Positions 1 to 6,357 are shown, counted from the stretch's first letter. The stretch is DNA of 8,853 nucleotides from Methanocorpusculum sp. (GCA_030539595.1 JAUNXW010000062.1:1-8853), one strand, 5' to 3'. A program made the numbers and translations. Notes: generated by a model not told the origin, from the letters alone.

Positions 1-163
1 AACTTCTAATAAATTCCTATCAACGCTGAGCGGAGTGATTAACGGAGCGAAGCACCAAGTTAGTTGAAATAAAACTAATCAATAAAAATTAGAGCTGATA
101 ACATCATAAATTAAAATATATCCAAATCTCAAAGTGTCAAACCCAGGATATAAATTAAAACTA
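1..163. other. AT-rich non-coding stretch downstream of the membrane protein gene
   Basis: No reading frame or RNA gene is visible. Positions 17-56 are a G-rich island with GAG/GGAG and GCGAAG motifs in otherwise AT-rich DNA. A small dyad, TTAGTT at 60-65 with AACTAA at 73-78 (7-nt loop), follows the gene on the minus strand at some distance. It is too weak to call a terminator. Confidence 0.4.
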
Positions 164-865
164 TTACTCAACTCTCGTATATGCATGACCTAAAGTATCG
201 TGGAGTTTCCCGTCGCCAATATTAACAATAGTCATTGGTTCTGAAATTGTAAATACAAATGAATTTTTACCGAGTTTAGTCCACTCAAGAGTCATTGGAA
301 TTTTGTTTCCCGTATCACTGATAAAATTAAGCAGACCTGTTCCATCATCGTTTGCGGAAATCTCAATATAATCATATCCATTCTGAAATCCATACGGTTC
401 TGCATTTGTCCAAACACCGGTTATATTATCTCCTTTAACCGTGTGATTAAAAACCATATCCTTAATGTCAAAATCAGAATATGTAAGTTTCACAATGTCA
501 TTGTTTGAATTAAGCAAAAGTATGAGCGATGAATAATAAGAAGTAAACGAATTGTCCCTGTTATAAATCAGCATACCCTTAAGATTCAAAGTTGAACCGT
601 CGTCAAGGTAAAGAGTTTCGTTAAATGCGCCTTTATCGTTGTAAGTATCAACTTTTTTAGTATAATGAACACCCGCAGGGCTTGTATAATCCTCCGTGAC
701 CCACGTTCCTTCAATGAATTTATAATTAGTCTGGGCTTTAATCATCTGCTCTTCGTAATAACTCCCGGCAAATGCAAATAAAGCCGCTTCGACTATGATA
801 ACCAAAACTGACAGGACTAAAATCCATCCGACAGCAAGTCGGATAAAATGTTTTCTGTCTTCCAT
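164..865 (-). CDS. Membrane-anchored extracytoplasmic hypothetical protein
   Basis: Predicted protein of 233 residues; I do not recognise the family. Residues 1-9 are charged (MEDRKHFIR) and are followed by one hydrophobic segment at about 9-33, either a signal anchor or an uncleaved signal peptide. The basic N-terminus suggests N-in/C-out, so residues 34-233 would lie outside the membrane. The outer part is rich in Thr, Asn, Asp and aromatic residues with alternating hydrophobic positions, suggesting a beta-rich fold. Two similar lead-ins, GTW at 53-55 and GVW at 150-152, each precede Asp/Gly/Asn-rich strands, hinting at two related beta units or a lipocalin-like barrel (inference). The ATG at 865 is fixed by a strong Shine-Dalgarno site 8 nt upstream. 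The gene lies 36 nt after the DUF5714 gene on the same strand, so the two are probably cotranscribed. Function unknown. Confidence 0.8.
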   Translation of the reverse strand: MEDRKHFIRLAVGWILVLSVLVIIVEAALFAFAGSYYEEQMIKAQTNYKFIEGTWVTEDYTSPAGVHYTKKVDTYNDKGAFNETLYLDDGSTLNLKGMLIYNRDNSFTSYYSSLILLLNSNNDIVKLTYSDFDIKDMVFNHTVKGDNITGVWTNAEPYGFQNGYDYIEISANDDGTGLLNFISDTGNKIPMTLEWTKLGKNSFVFTISEPMTIVNIGDGKLHDTLGHAYTRVE

Positions 866-873
866 ATCTTTTT

Positions 874-881
874 CACCTCCT
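874..881 (-). promoter_or_regulatory. Strong Shine-Dalgarno site for the membrane protein gene
   Basis: On the minus strand AGGAGGTG (continuing into A) lies 8 nt before the ATG at 865. It nearly matches the full anti-SD of archaeal 16S rRNA. It decides the start codon and supports leadered translation from a shared mRNA with the upstream DUF5714 gene. Confidence 0.8.
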
Positions 882-901
882 GTCCTTGTTCATAGTCTAA
901 A

Positions 902-1633
902 TCACAGTCTGTCTATTTTCATTCCAACATAGAAACGGCACTTTTCTTTATTGCAGCGCGGGTTTCCTTCAGAGTATTTGCATTTCATTACTTTCGGCAA
1001 ATCCATATCTACCCAGTAGTTGTTGCTCAGAAATTTCGCGGTTACGGCAATGCATATTGCCGAATTTCTTATACAGCAGTCATTGCTGCCTTCAAAGTTC
1101 GGAGAAATTAGTTTTGCCATGCAGTTGCCTGATATTTTATTCGCAATTTTTGTAATCTCTGCAATATTTTTATCTTCAATATCCGATGTTTGAAACGCGC
1201 CGCCGATTGCTAAAGGTAATCCGCAGAAACCGCCGAGTTTGCAAATTGATGTCTGAACGGTCAACACTCTTTTTTTGATGGCGTCAAGACCTTTTTCAAA
1301 ATTTTTTATTCGACCGCCTGAGTTTTTATATGCGGTGTAAACGCAAAGAGATGCGAGAAGATAATGTTTGCATCCGAGAAGCGACAGGTTTGTTGAATCC
1401 ATTATAATTTCCGCAAGCTCCAGAGGGTTTCTGGATTTTGTGGTCAGACAGACTTGTTTCATTTCATTGTATACGCCTTCGAACCTGCAGTCGTTACAGA
1501 GGTGATGATCGTTTTGACATGTAAAATTTGTTGTGATGTTTTTACCGCAAACATCACATTTTGTGTCTTTTGGAACATACTCCTGAATCATTTCTTCGCC
1601 GCAGATAGGACATTTGGTTATTGCGTATTTCAT
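902..1633 (-). CDS. Divergent DUF5714-type cysteine-rich zinc protein
   Basis: Predicted protein of 243 residues with an unusually high number of cysteines. The N-terminus carries paired zinc-ribbon cysteines, C8-x2-C11 and C26-x2-C29, then C39, H43/H44, C46 and C49. The rest resembles DUF5714, a family I associate with methanogens and some anaerobic bacteria: a C-L-x5-NP-x-E-x-AE-x-IM segment at 62-78, a GGFCG turn at 134-138, a CC pair at 186-187, and a hydrophobic helix after it. A C-terminal cluster C218/C227/C232 is a possible further metal site. It seems divergent: the GPEHH-like motif I recall for the family reads GCKHY at 87-91. No enzymatic role is established; metal or Fe-S binding is inferred from the cysteines. 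The ATG at 1633 is chosen because a TATA box lies about 45 nt upstream. It is the first gene of a pair with the membrane protein, 36 nt downstream. Confidence 0.8.
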   Translation of the reverse strand: MKYAITKCPICGEEMIQEYVPKDTKCDVCGKNITTNFTCQNDHHLCNDCRFEGVYNEMKQVCLTTKSRNPLELAEIIMDSTNLSLLGCKHYLLASLCVYTAYKNSGGRIKNFEKGLDAIKKRVLTVQTSICKLGGFCGLPLAIGGAFQTSDIEDKNIAEITKIANKISGNCMAKLISPNFEGSNDCCIRNSAICIAVTAKFLSNNYWVDMDLPKVMKCKYSEGNPRCNKEKCRFYVGMKIDRL

Positions 1634-1675
1634 GTTTTTCTCTTAATAATAATGTAGATTATGGATTCTTGAAAT

Positions 1676-1683
1676 ATATATAA
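1676..1683 (-). promoter_or_regulatory. TATA box for the DUF5714-membrane protein unit
   Basis: TTATATAT on the minus strand, in a run of alternating A/T at 1672-1686. Initiation about 25 bp downstream would fall near 1653, giving a leader of about 20 nt. A weak AAGAGA lies just before the start codon. Confidence 0.55.
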
Positions 1684-1726
1684 TATCTCTTGAAACTCAT
1701 ACAAAACAGCTTTACTTGTATGTAAA

Positions 1727-1740
1727 CCGAAACCTTTATA
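1727..1740 (+). promoter_or_regulatory. Orphan archaeal promoter (BRE plus TATA-like), no gene downstream
   Basis: CCGAAACCTTTATA fits the archaeal arrangement of a purine-rich BRE (CGAAA) directly before a TATA-like CTTTATA. It points rightward into the inverted-repeat region, where no convincing gene follows. The nine-C run touches its 3' end, lying between the TATA box and the predicted start site. Confidence 0.4.
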
Positions 1741-1813
1741 CCCCCCCCCACTAAATATCTAACTAATCTCAGAGATTAGGTTGTTTCTCTTTTTTGGGTT
1801 TGTTTCTATTTTG

Positions 1814-2237
1814 GATTTTTATAATAGGAGTTACGCGGTTGCGCTTTATCAGAACTTCACTATTTTTTGAGACTAAGTTTCTGCTACAGTGTGTACACAT
1901 TTCGTTACACCACGAAAACCACACGAAAAAAGACGAAAATCACGAAAAGAAAAAAATCGGCTGTTCTCATCTATTATCGCAAAACACAAAATTTAACGAA
2001 AATCGCGAAATGGTTGCTAAGTTTACAATAATTATCACAAGAAGAATTAGCAGCAACCCTTTTGTGTTTTTCGTTAAATTTCGTGTTTTTGCTATATATG
2101 ATAAAGCCAACCAAACTGATTAATTTTCGTGCTTTTCGCGTTATTTCGTGTGTCTTTCGTGGTGTAACGAAATGTGTACACACTGAAACTGAAAACTTAG
2201 TCTAAAAAACACCGCGTAAGTCCTATTATAATAAATC
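1814..2237. repeat. 424-bp imperfect inverted repeat (foldback, MITE-like element)
   Basis: The two halves are reverse complements over most of their length. The outer ends match as ATAATAGGAGTTACGCGGT (1821-1839) against its complement at 2211-2229, with one mismatch, and similarity reaches GATTT at the very ends. A core of 31 bp is perfect: 1887-1917 against 2155-2185, containing TGTACACA and TTTCGTTACACCACGAAA. Inner parts also pair: 1983-2020 with 2047-2087, ending in GGTTGCTAA. The left arm carries about 20 extra bases near 1840-1860. The apex is at about 2021-2046. No transposase is encoded and no clear target duplication flanks it. It sits between the 3' end of pelA and the DUF5714 promoter. 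A related arm occurs at the right edge of the window, so it is a dispersed family. Confidence 0.85.
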
Positions 2238-2258
2238 ACTCTTAGGATTGTATGTGTA

Positions 2259-2272
2259 CGGTAAAAATACCG
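2259..2272 (-). terminator. Candidate hairpin after pelA
   Basis: A perfect 5-bp stem CGGTA/TACCG with a four-base loop (TTTT on the minus strand) starts 8 nt after the pelA stop codon. There is no T-run behind it, so it may act as an mRNA 3'-end structure instead of a classical terminator. Confidence 0.3.
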
Positions 2273-2280
2273 CAGAACAA

Positions 2281-3312
2281 TTATTCAATCTTATATCTCA
2301 AAAGAGCCGCTGCTCCGCCAAGTCCCTCAAGCCTCTTACCGGGTTCAAACTCTGTTGACAGAACCACAATATTTGCCCCCATCTGCTCGGCAGATTCTAA
2401 AACCTTAGACATCTTACCCGAACGAACCAGATTATCTGCGACAAGAACAGTTTCAACAGCCCCGTAATCCACAGCCTTCCTCACATCAGAAATTCCGTAA
2501 GCGGCTGCACCGTTTTGACCAATTCTCAAAAACAGTTCATCCATAAATGAGACCTCCTTTGCAAGCTGTAAATCTTCTGCAACACGTGTTAAAACTCCGT
2601 TGCCGATTGCTTCGATAACTGCTCCTCTTCCGCTTCGCTTCGTATCGCAGACGAGAATTCTTCCCGCAATATCAGATGACTTATTTTTTACAAACTGAAC
2701 AAAATCATCCTTAACAAATCCCGGACCTGCGACAACAATATTTCCCGTAACCTTCTCAAGATAATTCAAAATTTCAACGAACAGAGCCTGACGCGAATCA
2801 AGTTCTGCTGTTTTACCGCTTCCAACCGTGAGACCTACAACTTTCTGCGGACCGAACTGACGAACTCTGTAAATTTCCGCCTCGCCGTCTTCAATTGCTA
2901 CAATATGGACCACACCGTTGAGCGACTGAGAAACCGCTCGGTCAAGTCGGTCACGGTCAACTTTTCTCCATTGTCGGATTAAACTGATTTCATATCCTGT
3001 CTCCACATTAATTGTGTGGTGCTGTCCCATATCCGGACCGTAACTGATAACTCCAAAAACACGAAGCCTGTTTGTGTCTGCTGTGAACTCAACCTTTTCA
3101 ACCGTCAGACCAATTCGAACAGGTCTCTTCTCAGCTTTTTCCGCTCTGAGCTTATCTGACGGTGAGTCTACGGTTCTCAGCGTTACTGCATAAACTGTAT
3201 TTCCCGCAGTAATCAGATGAGACAGATGCCACAAATCGTCAAGAGATTCTGCGGTGAGTTTGTACTCCCCGAAACCGTCTTTTTTTAAAGGTTCGTCGAG
3301 CACAGCCTTCAT
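2281..3312 (-). CDS. pelA: Pelota (Dom34), ribosome rescue factor
   Basis: Complete protein of 343 residues, close to the usual ~350 of archaeal pelota. Pelota is an eRF1 paralogue that, with a translational GTPase (aEF1A in archaea) and ABCE1, opens ribosomes stalled on broken or blocked mRNA. Three domains are visible. The Sm-like N-terminal domain, about 1-125, includes the H-H-T-I-N-V-E-T-G-Y-E-I strand near 98-109 and W115. The central eRF1_2-like domain, about 130-250, has AGPGF(V)KDDF at 195-204 and no GGQ motif, which separates it from peptide-releasing aRF1. The C-terminal eRF1_3-like domain, about 255-343, has VADNLVRSG at 291-299 and ends in the typical GGAAALLRY. Its ATG overlaps the rqcH stop codon as ATGA, so translation is probably coupled. 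The 3' end is followed by a hairpin and then the 424-bp inverted repeat. Confidence 0.95.
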   Translation of the reverse strand: MKAVLDEPLKKDGFGEYKLTAESLDDLWHLSHLITAGNTVYAVTLRTVDSPSDKLRAEKAEKRPVRIGLTVEKVEFTADTNRLRVFGVISYGPDMGQHHTINVETGYEISLIRQWRKVDRDRLDRAVSQSLNGVVHIVAIEDGEAEIYRVRQFGPQKVVGLTVGSGKTAELDSRQALFVEILNYLEKVTGNIVVAGPGFVKDDFVQFVKNKSSDIAGRILVCDTKRSGRGAVIEAIGNGVLTRVAEDLQLAKEVSFMDELFLRIGQNGAAAYGISDVRKAVDYGAVETVLVADNLVRSGKMSKVLESAEQMGANIVVLSTEFEPGKRLEGLGGAAALLRYKIE

Positions 3313-5189
3313 AAAATATCAGACCCGCCGGGAGGAACAAAAGCCGCAACGCTTTCCGTGTTCAAAACATTTTTGAGAGCCTTCTCTTCCGCGTCCGGAA
3401 GAGCCTCTCTTAACTTTCGCAGAACTTTTTTGGCAATATCGTTGCCTTCAAAAGTTCCCGGGCGAAGCCTCACGGACGCTTTCGCTTTAGGTTCAACAAC
3501 TTCGGGAACTCCGCCGATTACAGCCAGGACAGGTTCGGTTACAATTCCAATTGCAACCTCTAAGGGAACATCTTTGTAGATTTTCCTCTCCCCGCGAATA
3601 ATGAAAGAACCGTGAGCCACATATTCACCCGACTCAGGCGTCTTGCTTACCTGCGAAGGAGAAGCACAGATTACATCGCCCGAAGCAGAGCCTGAACTCC
3701 ACATTCTTGAATATGAAGCCGCGAACTGAACCGCTTCTGCAATTTTCTCTGTATTTCCTTTAACGATTACAACCGAAGCGCCGAAAACATCCGCGTGAAG
3801 AAAAGTATCCTTTCCCTCCATGTATTTTTTAACGAGTTCTTCGTTCTGGTCAGCGTTTCGACCACCAATTACAAGGACGCCGTCAGAGGTTTCCATCCAT
3901 CTGAATCTGTGATACCACTTAGGTTTGATTTTTGTCGGGACGTGTTCTTTTTTCGCGGGAGCGTGAACAATTCCCTTTTCCATCGCACGATAAGCCCCTG
4001 CTTTTTTCGCTCTGAATTTTTTCGCGGTCTCGCTGTATCTTCCTGCGTTTTCTTCAACACTGTCTCGGACAAAAACTGTGACCTTGTGCTTTTCTCCGAG
4101 GTCAAGAACAACGGACGCGTCTTTTGCGGAAATTGAGACGATTCTTTTTGCGGCGGGCAAATCACTCCCTTTGAGAACTTTTTCAATCTCCTGCCAGGAC
4201 ATTTTTTCAGAAGCCTTAGCGAGGATATCTATTGTTTCTTTGACTTCGCCGTAGTGACCGTAGATGATTTCTGAAATCTCGGTCGCTTCTTTGATTTTTT
4301 TATCGAATGAGACAATTGCAGATTTCTGCTGTTTTCTTATGCGCTCTTCTTTTGAGAGTTTCGCGGCTTTTTCTGTGACCTTTGCGGCAACAAATTTAGG
4401 ATAGTATGCTTCGAGGGCTTTTGAAAAACTGTCAAAGTATTCTTTCGGTTTTCGCGAAGGAGATTCGTGAGGGAATGCTCCTTTTTCATCAATGACCGAC
4501 TTGTCGGTTTCAGAAAGATGAGAAAGCCAGGTCTTCATCGCGTCGTAAACAGGTTTAAGCTGGGCGTCATCTGCAAACTTGCATGGCATTGATTTTGAAA
4601 TGCCGGAGAGATTACAAATCTCTTCTGCCGATGTTCCTCCGAACTTAAGTTCAACGGCAAGCGAGCGGACAATATCTGCGTCGCCGGATTTTATAATTTC
4701 AGAGAACTGTTCAAAAGAAAGTTCAGAAGGCAGCACAGCAGTACTTTCGTAAACCGCTCCGCTTATAATTTCTCTTTCCTTGAATCTTTTTTGTGATAAG
4801 GCGTTGAGTATTTTATATTCAGCATCTGTTAAGATGAGGTTTCCTTCATCGAAGAGTTCTGCTATTAGTTTGTATTCGTAAGGTCCTTTGCCTATAGAAA
4901 TTACAAGAACTCTTTCGATTCCCTTCTGTTCTATAGATAGAACTTTTCCGCCTTCGATGAATTTTCTGAGATACATCGAAAACCCTGACGGATTTTTGGG
5001 TGCAGTGGGAAGTTCTGAAACTAAATGTGCCCTGACACCTTTTACGAAGTAAAATAGATGTCTTGCTTTGTCTTCGCCGTTTAAGCGAAAGCCGAAGCTC
5101 TCGTTATCGTATTGGTATATTTTTCCTATCCAGAGCGGAAGCAGTTTATTGAGTTCTGCTGTGACTGCTGTTAAGTCAGTCCCGCTCAT
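3309..5189 (-). CDS. rqcH: RqcH/NEMF-type ribosome quality control protein (NFACT)
   Basis: Predicted 626 residues from the ATG at 5189. The family (bacterial RqcH, yeast Rqc2, human NEMF) binds the peptidyl-tRNA-blocked large subunit after splitting and, in bacteria and eukaryotes, recruits tRNA to add C-terminal tails. The NFACT-N domain spans about 1-190, beginning MSGTDL with the conserved early Asp. A helical/coiled-coil middle spans about 230-370. The NFACT-R (DUF814) domain spans about 425-530, with WYHRFRW, TSDGVLVIGGRNADQNE and HADVFGASVV. The end, PPGGSDIL, is the NFACT-C style tail. The NFACT-N 'DR' dyad reads ER here (E92-R93). An ATG at 5207 (six residues longer) and a TTG at 5309 are also in frame. 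I prefer 5189 because the TATA box at 5215-5222 predicts initiation near 5192 and family members begin around here. First gene of a two-gene operon with pelA. Confidence 0.92.
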   Translation of the reverse strand: MSGTDLTAVTAELNKLLPLWIGKIYQYDNESFGFRLNGEDKARHLFYFVKGVRAHLVSELPTAPKNPSGFSMYLRKFIEGGKVLSIEQKGIERVLVISIGKGPYEYKLIAELFDEGNLILTDAEYKILNALSQKRFKEREIISGAVYESTAVLPSELSFEQFSEIIKSGDADIVRSLAVELKFGGTSAEEICNLSGISKSMPCKFADDAQLKPVYDAMKTWLSHLSETDKSVIDEKGAFPHESPSRKPKEYFDSFSKALEAYYPKFVAAKVTEKAAKLSKEERIRKQQKSAIVSFDKKIKEATEISEIIYGHYGEVKETIDILAKASEKMSWQEIEKVLKGSDLPAAKRIVSISAKDASVVLDLGEKHKVTVFVRDSVEENAGRYSETAKKFRAKKAGAYRAMEKGIVHAPAKKEHVPTKIKPKWYHRFRWMETSDGVLVIGGRNADQNEELVKKYMEGKDTFLHADVFGASVVIVKGNTEKIAEAVQFAASYSRMWSSGSASGDVICASPSQVSKTPESGEYVAHGSFIIRGERKIYKDVPLEVAIGIVTEPVLAVIGGVPEVVEPKAKASVRLRPGTFEGNDIAKKVLRKLREALPDAEEKALKNVLNTESVAAFVPPGGSDIL

Positions 5190-5214
5190 TCCACTTGTGG
5201 TTGCCATATTGTGT

Positions 5215-5222
5215 TTATATAA
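5215..5222 (-). promoter_or_regulatory. TATA box for the rqcH-pelA operon
   Basis: TTATATAA within AATTATATAAA on the minus strand. Initiation about 25 bp downstream would be near 5192, three nucleotides before the ATG at 5189, implying an almost leaderless mRNA. A second minus-strand TATA-like stretch at 5338-5347 would give a leader of over 100 nt including the dyad at 5277-5310. Confidence 0.5.
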
Positions 5223-5243
5223 TTGGTGCGTGTAAGGATTAAA

Positions 5244-5266
5244 ACAAGTTGCCTTTGGGCATTTGT
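5244..5266. other. Hairpin with adjoining T8/A8 tract in the rqcH upstream region
   Basis: ACAA/TTGT and TGCC/GGCA arms with a TTTG loop (plus strand), followed on the plus strand by T8 at 5266-5273. It resembles an intrinsic terminator facing right, but only antisense rqcH DNA lies upstream of it. On the minus strand it would be a leader hairpin preceded by A8, if the distal promoter is used. Confidence 0.3.
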
Positions 5267-5276
5267 TTTTTTTGAA

Positions 5277-5310
5277 TTTGTCCAACAGATTCACGTAACG
5301 ATTGGACAAA
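5277..5310. promoter_or_regulatory. TTTGTCCAA...TTGGACAAA dyad between rqcH and the ATPase gene
   Basis: A perfect 9-bp inverted repeat (5277-5285 and 5302-5310) with a 16-nt spacer lies in the divergent intergenic region. A close relative is at 8694-8722. On the minus strand it reads TGTCCAATCGT...GTTGGACAA, and the second copy has the same outer parts and a similar spacer. It could be an operator for the rqcH side or the defence side, or an RNA stem in a long rqcH leader. Confidence 0.45.
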
Positions 5311-5339
5311 CTCTATTGAACCTACTCCCTCAAACATAA

Positions 5340-5347
5340 TTATATAT
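5340..5347 (+). promoter_or_regulatory. TATA box for the ATPase-DUF4276 operon
   Basis: TTATATAT centred about 30 bp before the ATG at 5374. Initiation about 25 bp downstream falls near 5368-5372, so the mRNA would be leaderless or nearly so, consistent with no Shine-Dalgarno site before this start (the preceding bases are AAAAATATA). Confidence 0.55.
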
Positions 5348-5373
5348 CCGCACAGCGCAAAGACAAAAATATA

Positions 5374-6354
5374 ATGAACTCCCCTCTGAAAAAAATCATC
5401 ATTGAAGGATACAAATCGATTAAGAGCACCGAAATAGAATTCGGCGACATAAACATAATTCTTGGAGCAAATAGTGTAGGAAAAAGCAACATAATGTCTG
5501 TTATCGAACTCATAAAATCGGTTTATGAAGGCACACTTGAAAAATTAATCAAAGAAAGCGGCGGAGCAAACGCATATTTTCACTACGGAACAAAAAATAC
5601 AGCCAGAATTAAACTTCAAATGATTTTTGCGGATAAAAAATATGAACTCTCAATAAAATCAAGCGCAGATGATTCTGTTGAAATAGAATACGAGACATTT
5701 TCAAAAATCAGTCCGCGCAAATTATATCCAATTGTTCTATATCATTTTCACGACACAGGAAAATACTCGCCTTTGAAAAAATCCTGCGATAGCGGAAACT
5801 GCAATTATCTTTATGCTGACGGCTCAAACTTCCCTGCAGTCCTTTACAGAATCAAAAATGAAGCTCCCGATAATTTTGAAAAAATCATCGACACAATAAG
5901 ACTTGTCTACCCTGAATTTGAAAACTTCATCTTCGATATCTCAGACGGAAACATTTCAATAAGATGGTCTGACAGCACGGTTAAAAACTTTGAGTATCCG
6001 ATTTCTGCAATGTCTGATGGGACACTTCGTTTTGCCGCAATTTCAACTCTGATGCTTCAGCCGAGTCCGCCCGAACTTATAATGATCGATGAGCCTGAAC
6101 TCGGTCTTCATCCGTTTGCAATTAATGTCCTTTCGGATTTAATTCACATGGCAAGCCTGAATTCGCAGATTCTTATTTCAACGCAGTCAATACAGCTCAT
6201 AAATAATTTTGAGGCTTTCGATATTCTTATTGCCGAATATACCAACGGCGGAACTGTAATCACAAGACCGAATCTTGAAGAACTTGAAGACTGGCTCAAA
6301 AAATATTCAATCGGAGAAATCTGGCAGAGAAATGTTTTCGGAGGAAACCCGTAG
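5374..6354 (+). CDS. AAA_21-type ABC-fold ATPase (OLD-like), putative defence sensor/motor
   Basis: Complete protein of 326 residues of the AAA_21/SMC-like ATPase group. The N-terminal strand LKKIIIEGYKSIKS leads to Walker A GANSVGKS at 31-38. An insert region, about 55-205, contains several aromatic/His residues (YHFHDTGKY at 123-131) and a CDSGNC segment at 138-143. The ABC signature-like SDGTLRF is at 214-220. Walker B is ELIMIDEPELGLHP at 234-247, with D239 and E240. The switch region is STQS at 269-272, with Gln where many ABC ATPases have His. The end, IGEIWQRNVFGGNP, is a tail I associate with this subfamily. Such ATPases, with an adjoining TOPRIM or nuclease protein, form anti-phage systems such as OLD, Gabija and PARIS; a defence role here is inferred. 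The downstream DUF4276 gene starts 3 nt after the stop, so the two are cotranscribed and likely act as a complex. Confidence 0.88.
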   Translation: MNSPLKKIIIEGYKSIKSTEIEFGDINIILGANSVGKSNIMSVIELIKSVYEGTLEKLIKESGGANAYFHYGTKNTARIKLQMIFADKKYELSIKSSADDSVEIEYETFSKISPRKLYPIVLYHFHDTGKYSPLKKSCDSGNCNYLYADGSNFPAVLYRIKNEAPDNFEKIIDTIRLVYPEFENFIFDISDGNISIRWSDSTVKNFEYPISAMSDGTLRFAAISTLMLQPSPPELIMIDEPELGLHPFAINVLSDLIHMASLNSQILISTQSIQLINNFEAFDILIAEYTNGGTVITRPNLEELEDWLKKYSIGEIWQRNVFGGNP

Positions 6355-6357
6355 GTC

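Larger units (their letters stand above)
1634..1813. other. Intergenic region with divergent promoters and C9 tract
   Basis: No gene is visible. The stretch holds the minus-strand TATA box of the DUF5714 unit and, facing the other way, an archaeal promoter-like string at 1727-1740. A nine-C run follows at 1741-1749. A short perfect dyad, CTAATCT/AGATTAG, spans 1763-1779, and T-rich DNA ends in TTTTTT at about 1791-1796. A plus-strand transcript starting near 1760-1766 would begin with this hairpin and could end at the T-run, giving a very short RNA (inference). Confidence 0.4.

Noticed and set aside
1912..1947. CRISPR array or tandem repeat
   Set aside because: Units are only about 10 bp, without spacers of constant length, and are part of a palindromic element; no cas genes are present.
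1794..2183. Open frames inside the inverted repeat (1794-2123 plus strand, 1974-2183 minus strand)
   Set aside because: They translate the ACGAAA/TTTCGT repeat units, lie on both strands of a palindrome, have no start signals and show no protein-like conservation.
2281..3312. Peptide chain release factor aRF1
   Set aside because: The central domain has no GGQ motif and the N-terminal domain is Sm-like, so this is pelota.
3869..4186. Overlapping frames within rqcH on both strands
   Set aside because: Shadow frames of the clearly conserved rqcH gene.
5244..5273. Intrinsic terminator on the plus strand
   Set aside because: Hairpin plus T8 looks right, but no plus-strand gene lies upstream, only antisense rqcH sequence. 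Kept as an unexplained hairpin.
5190..5309. N-terminal extension of rqcH to the TTG at 5309
   Set aside because: The added residues are Lys/Asn-rich and unlike the family. They span the TATA box and dyad, and two better ATG starts lie downstream.
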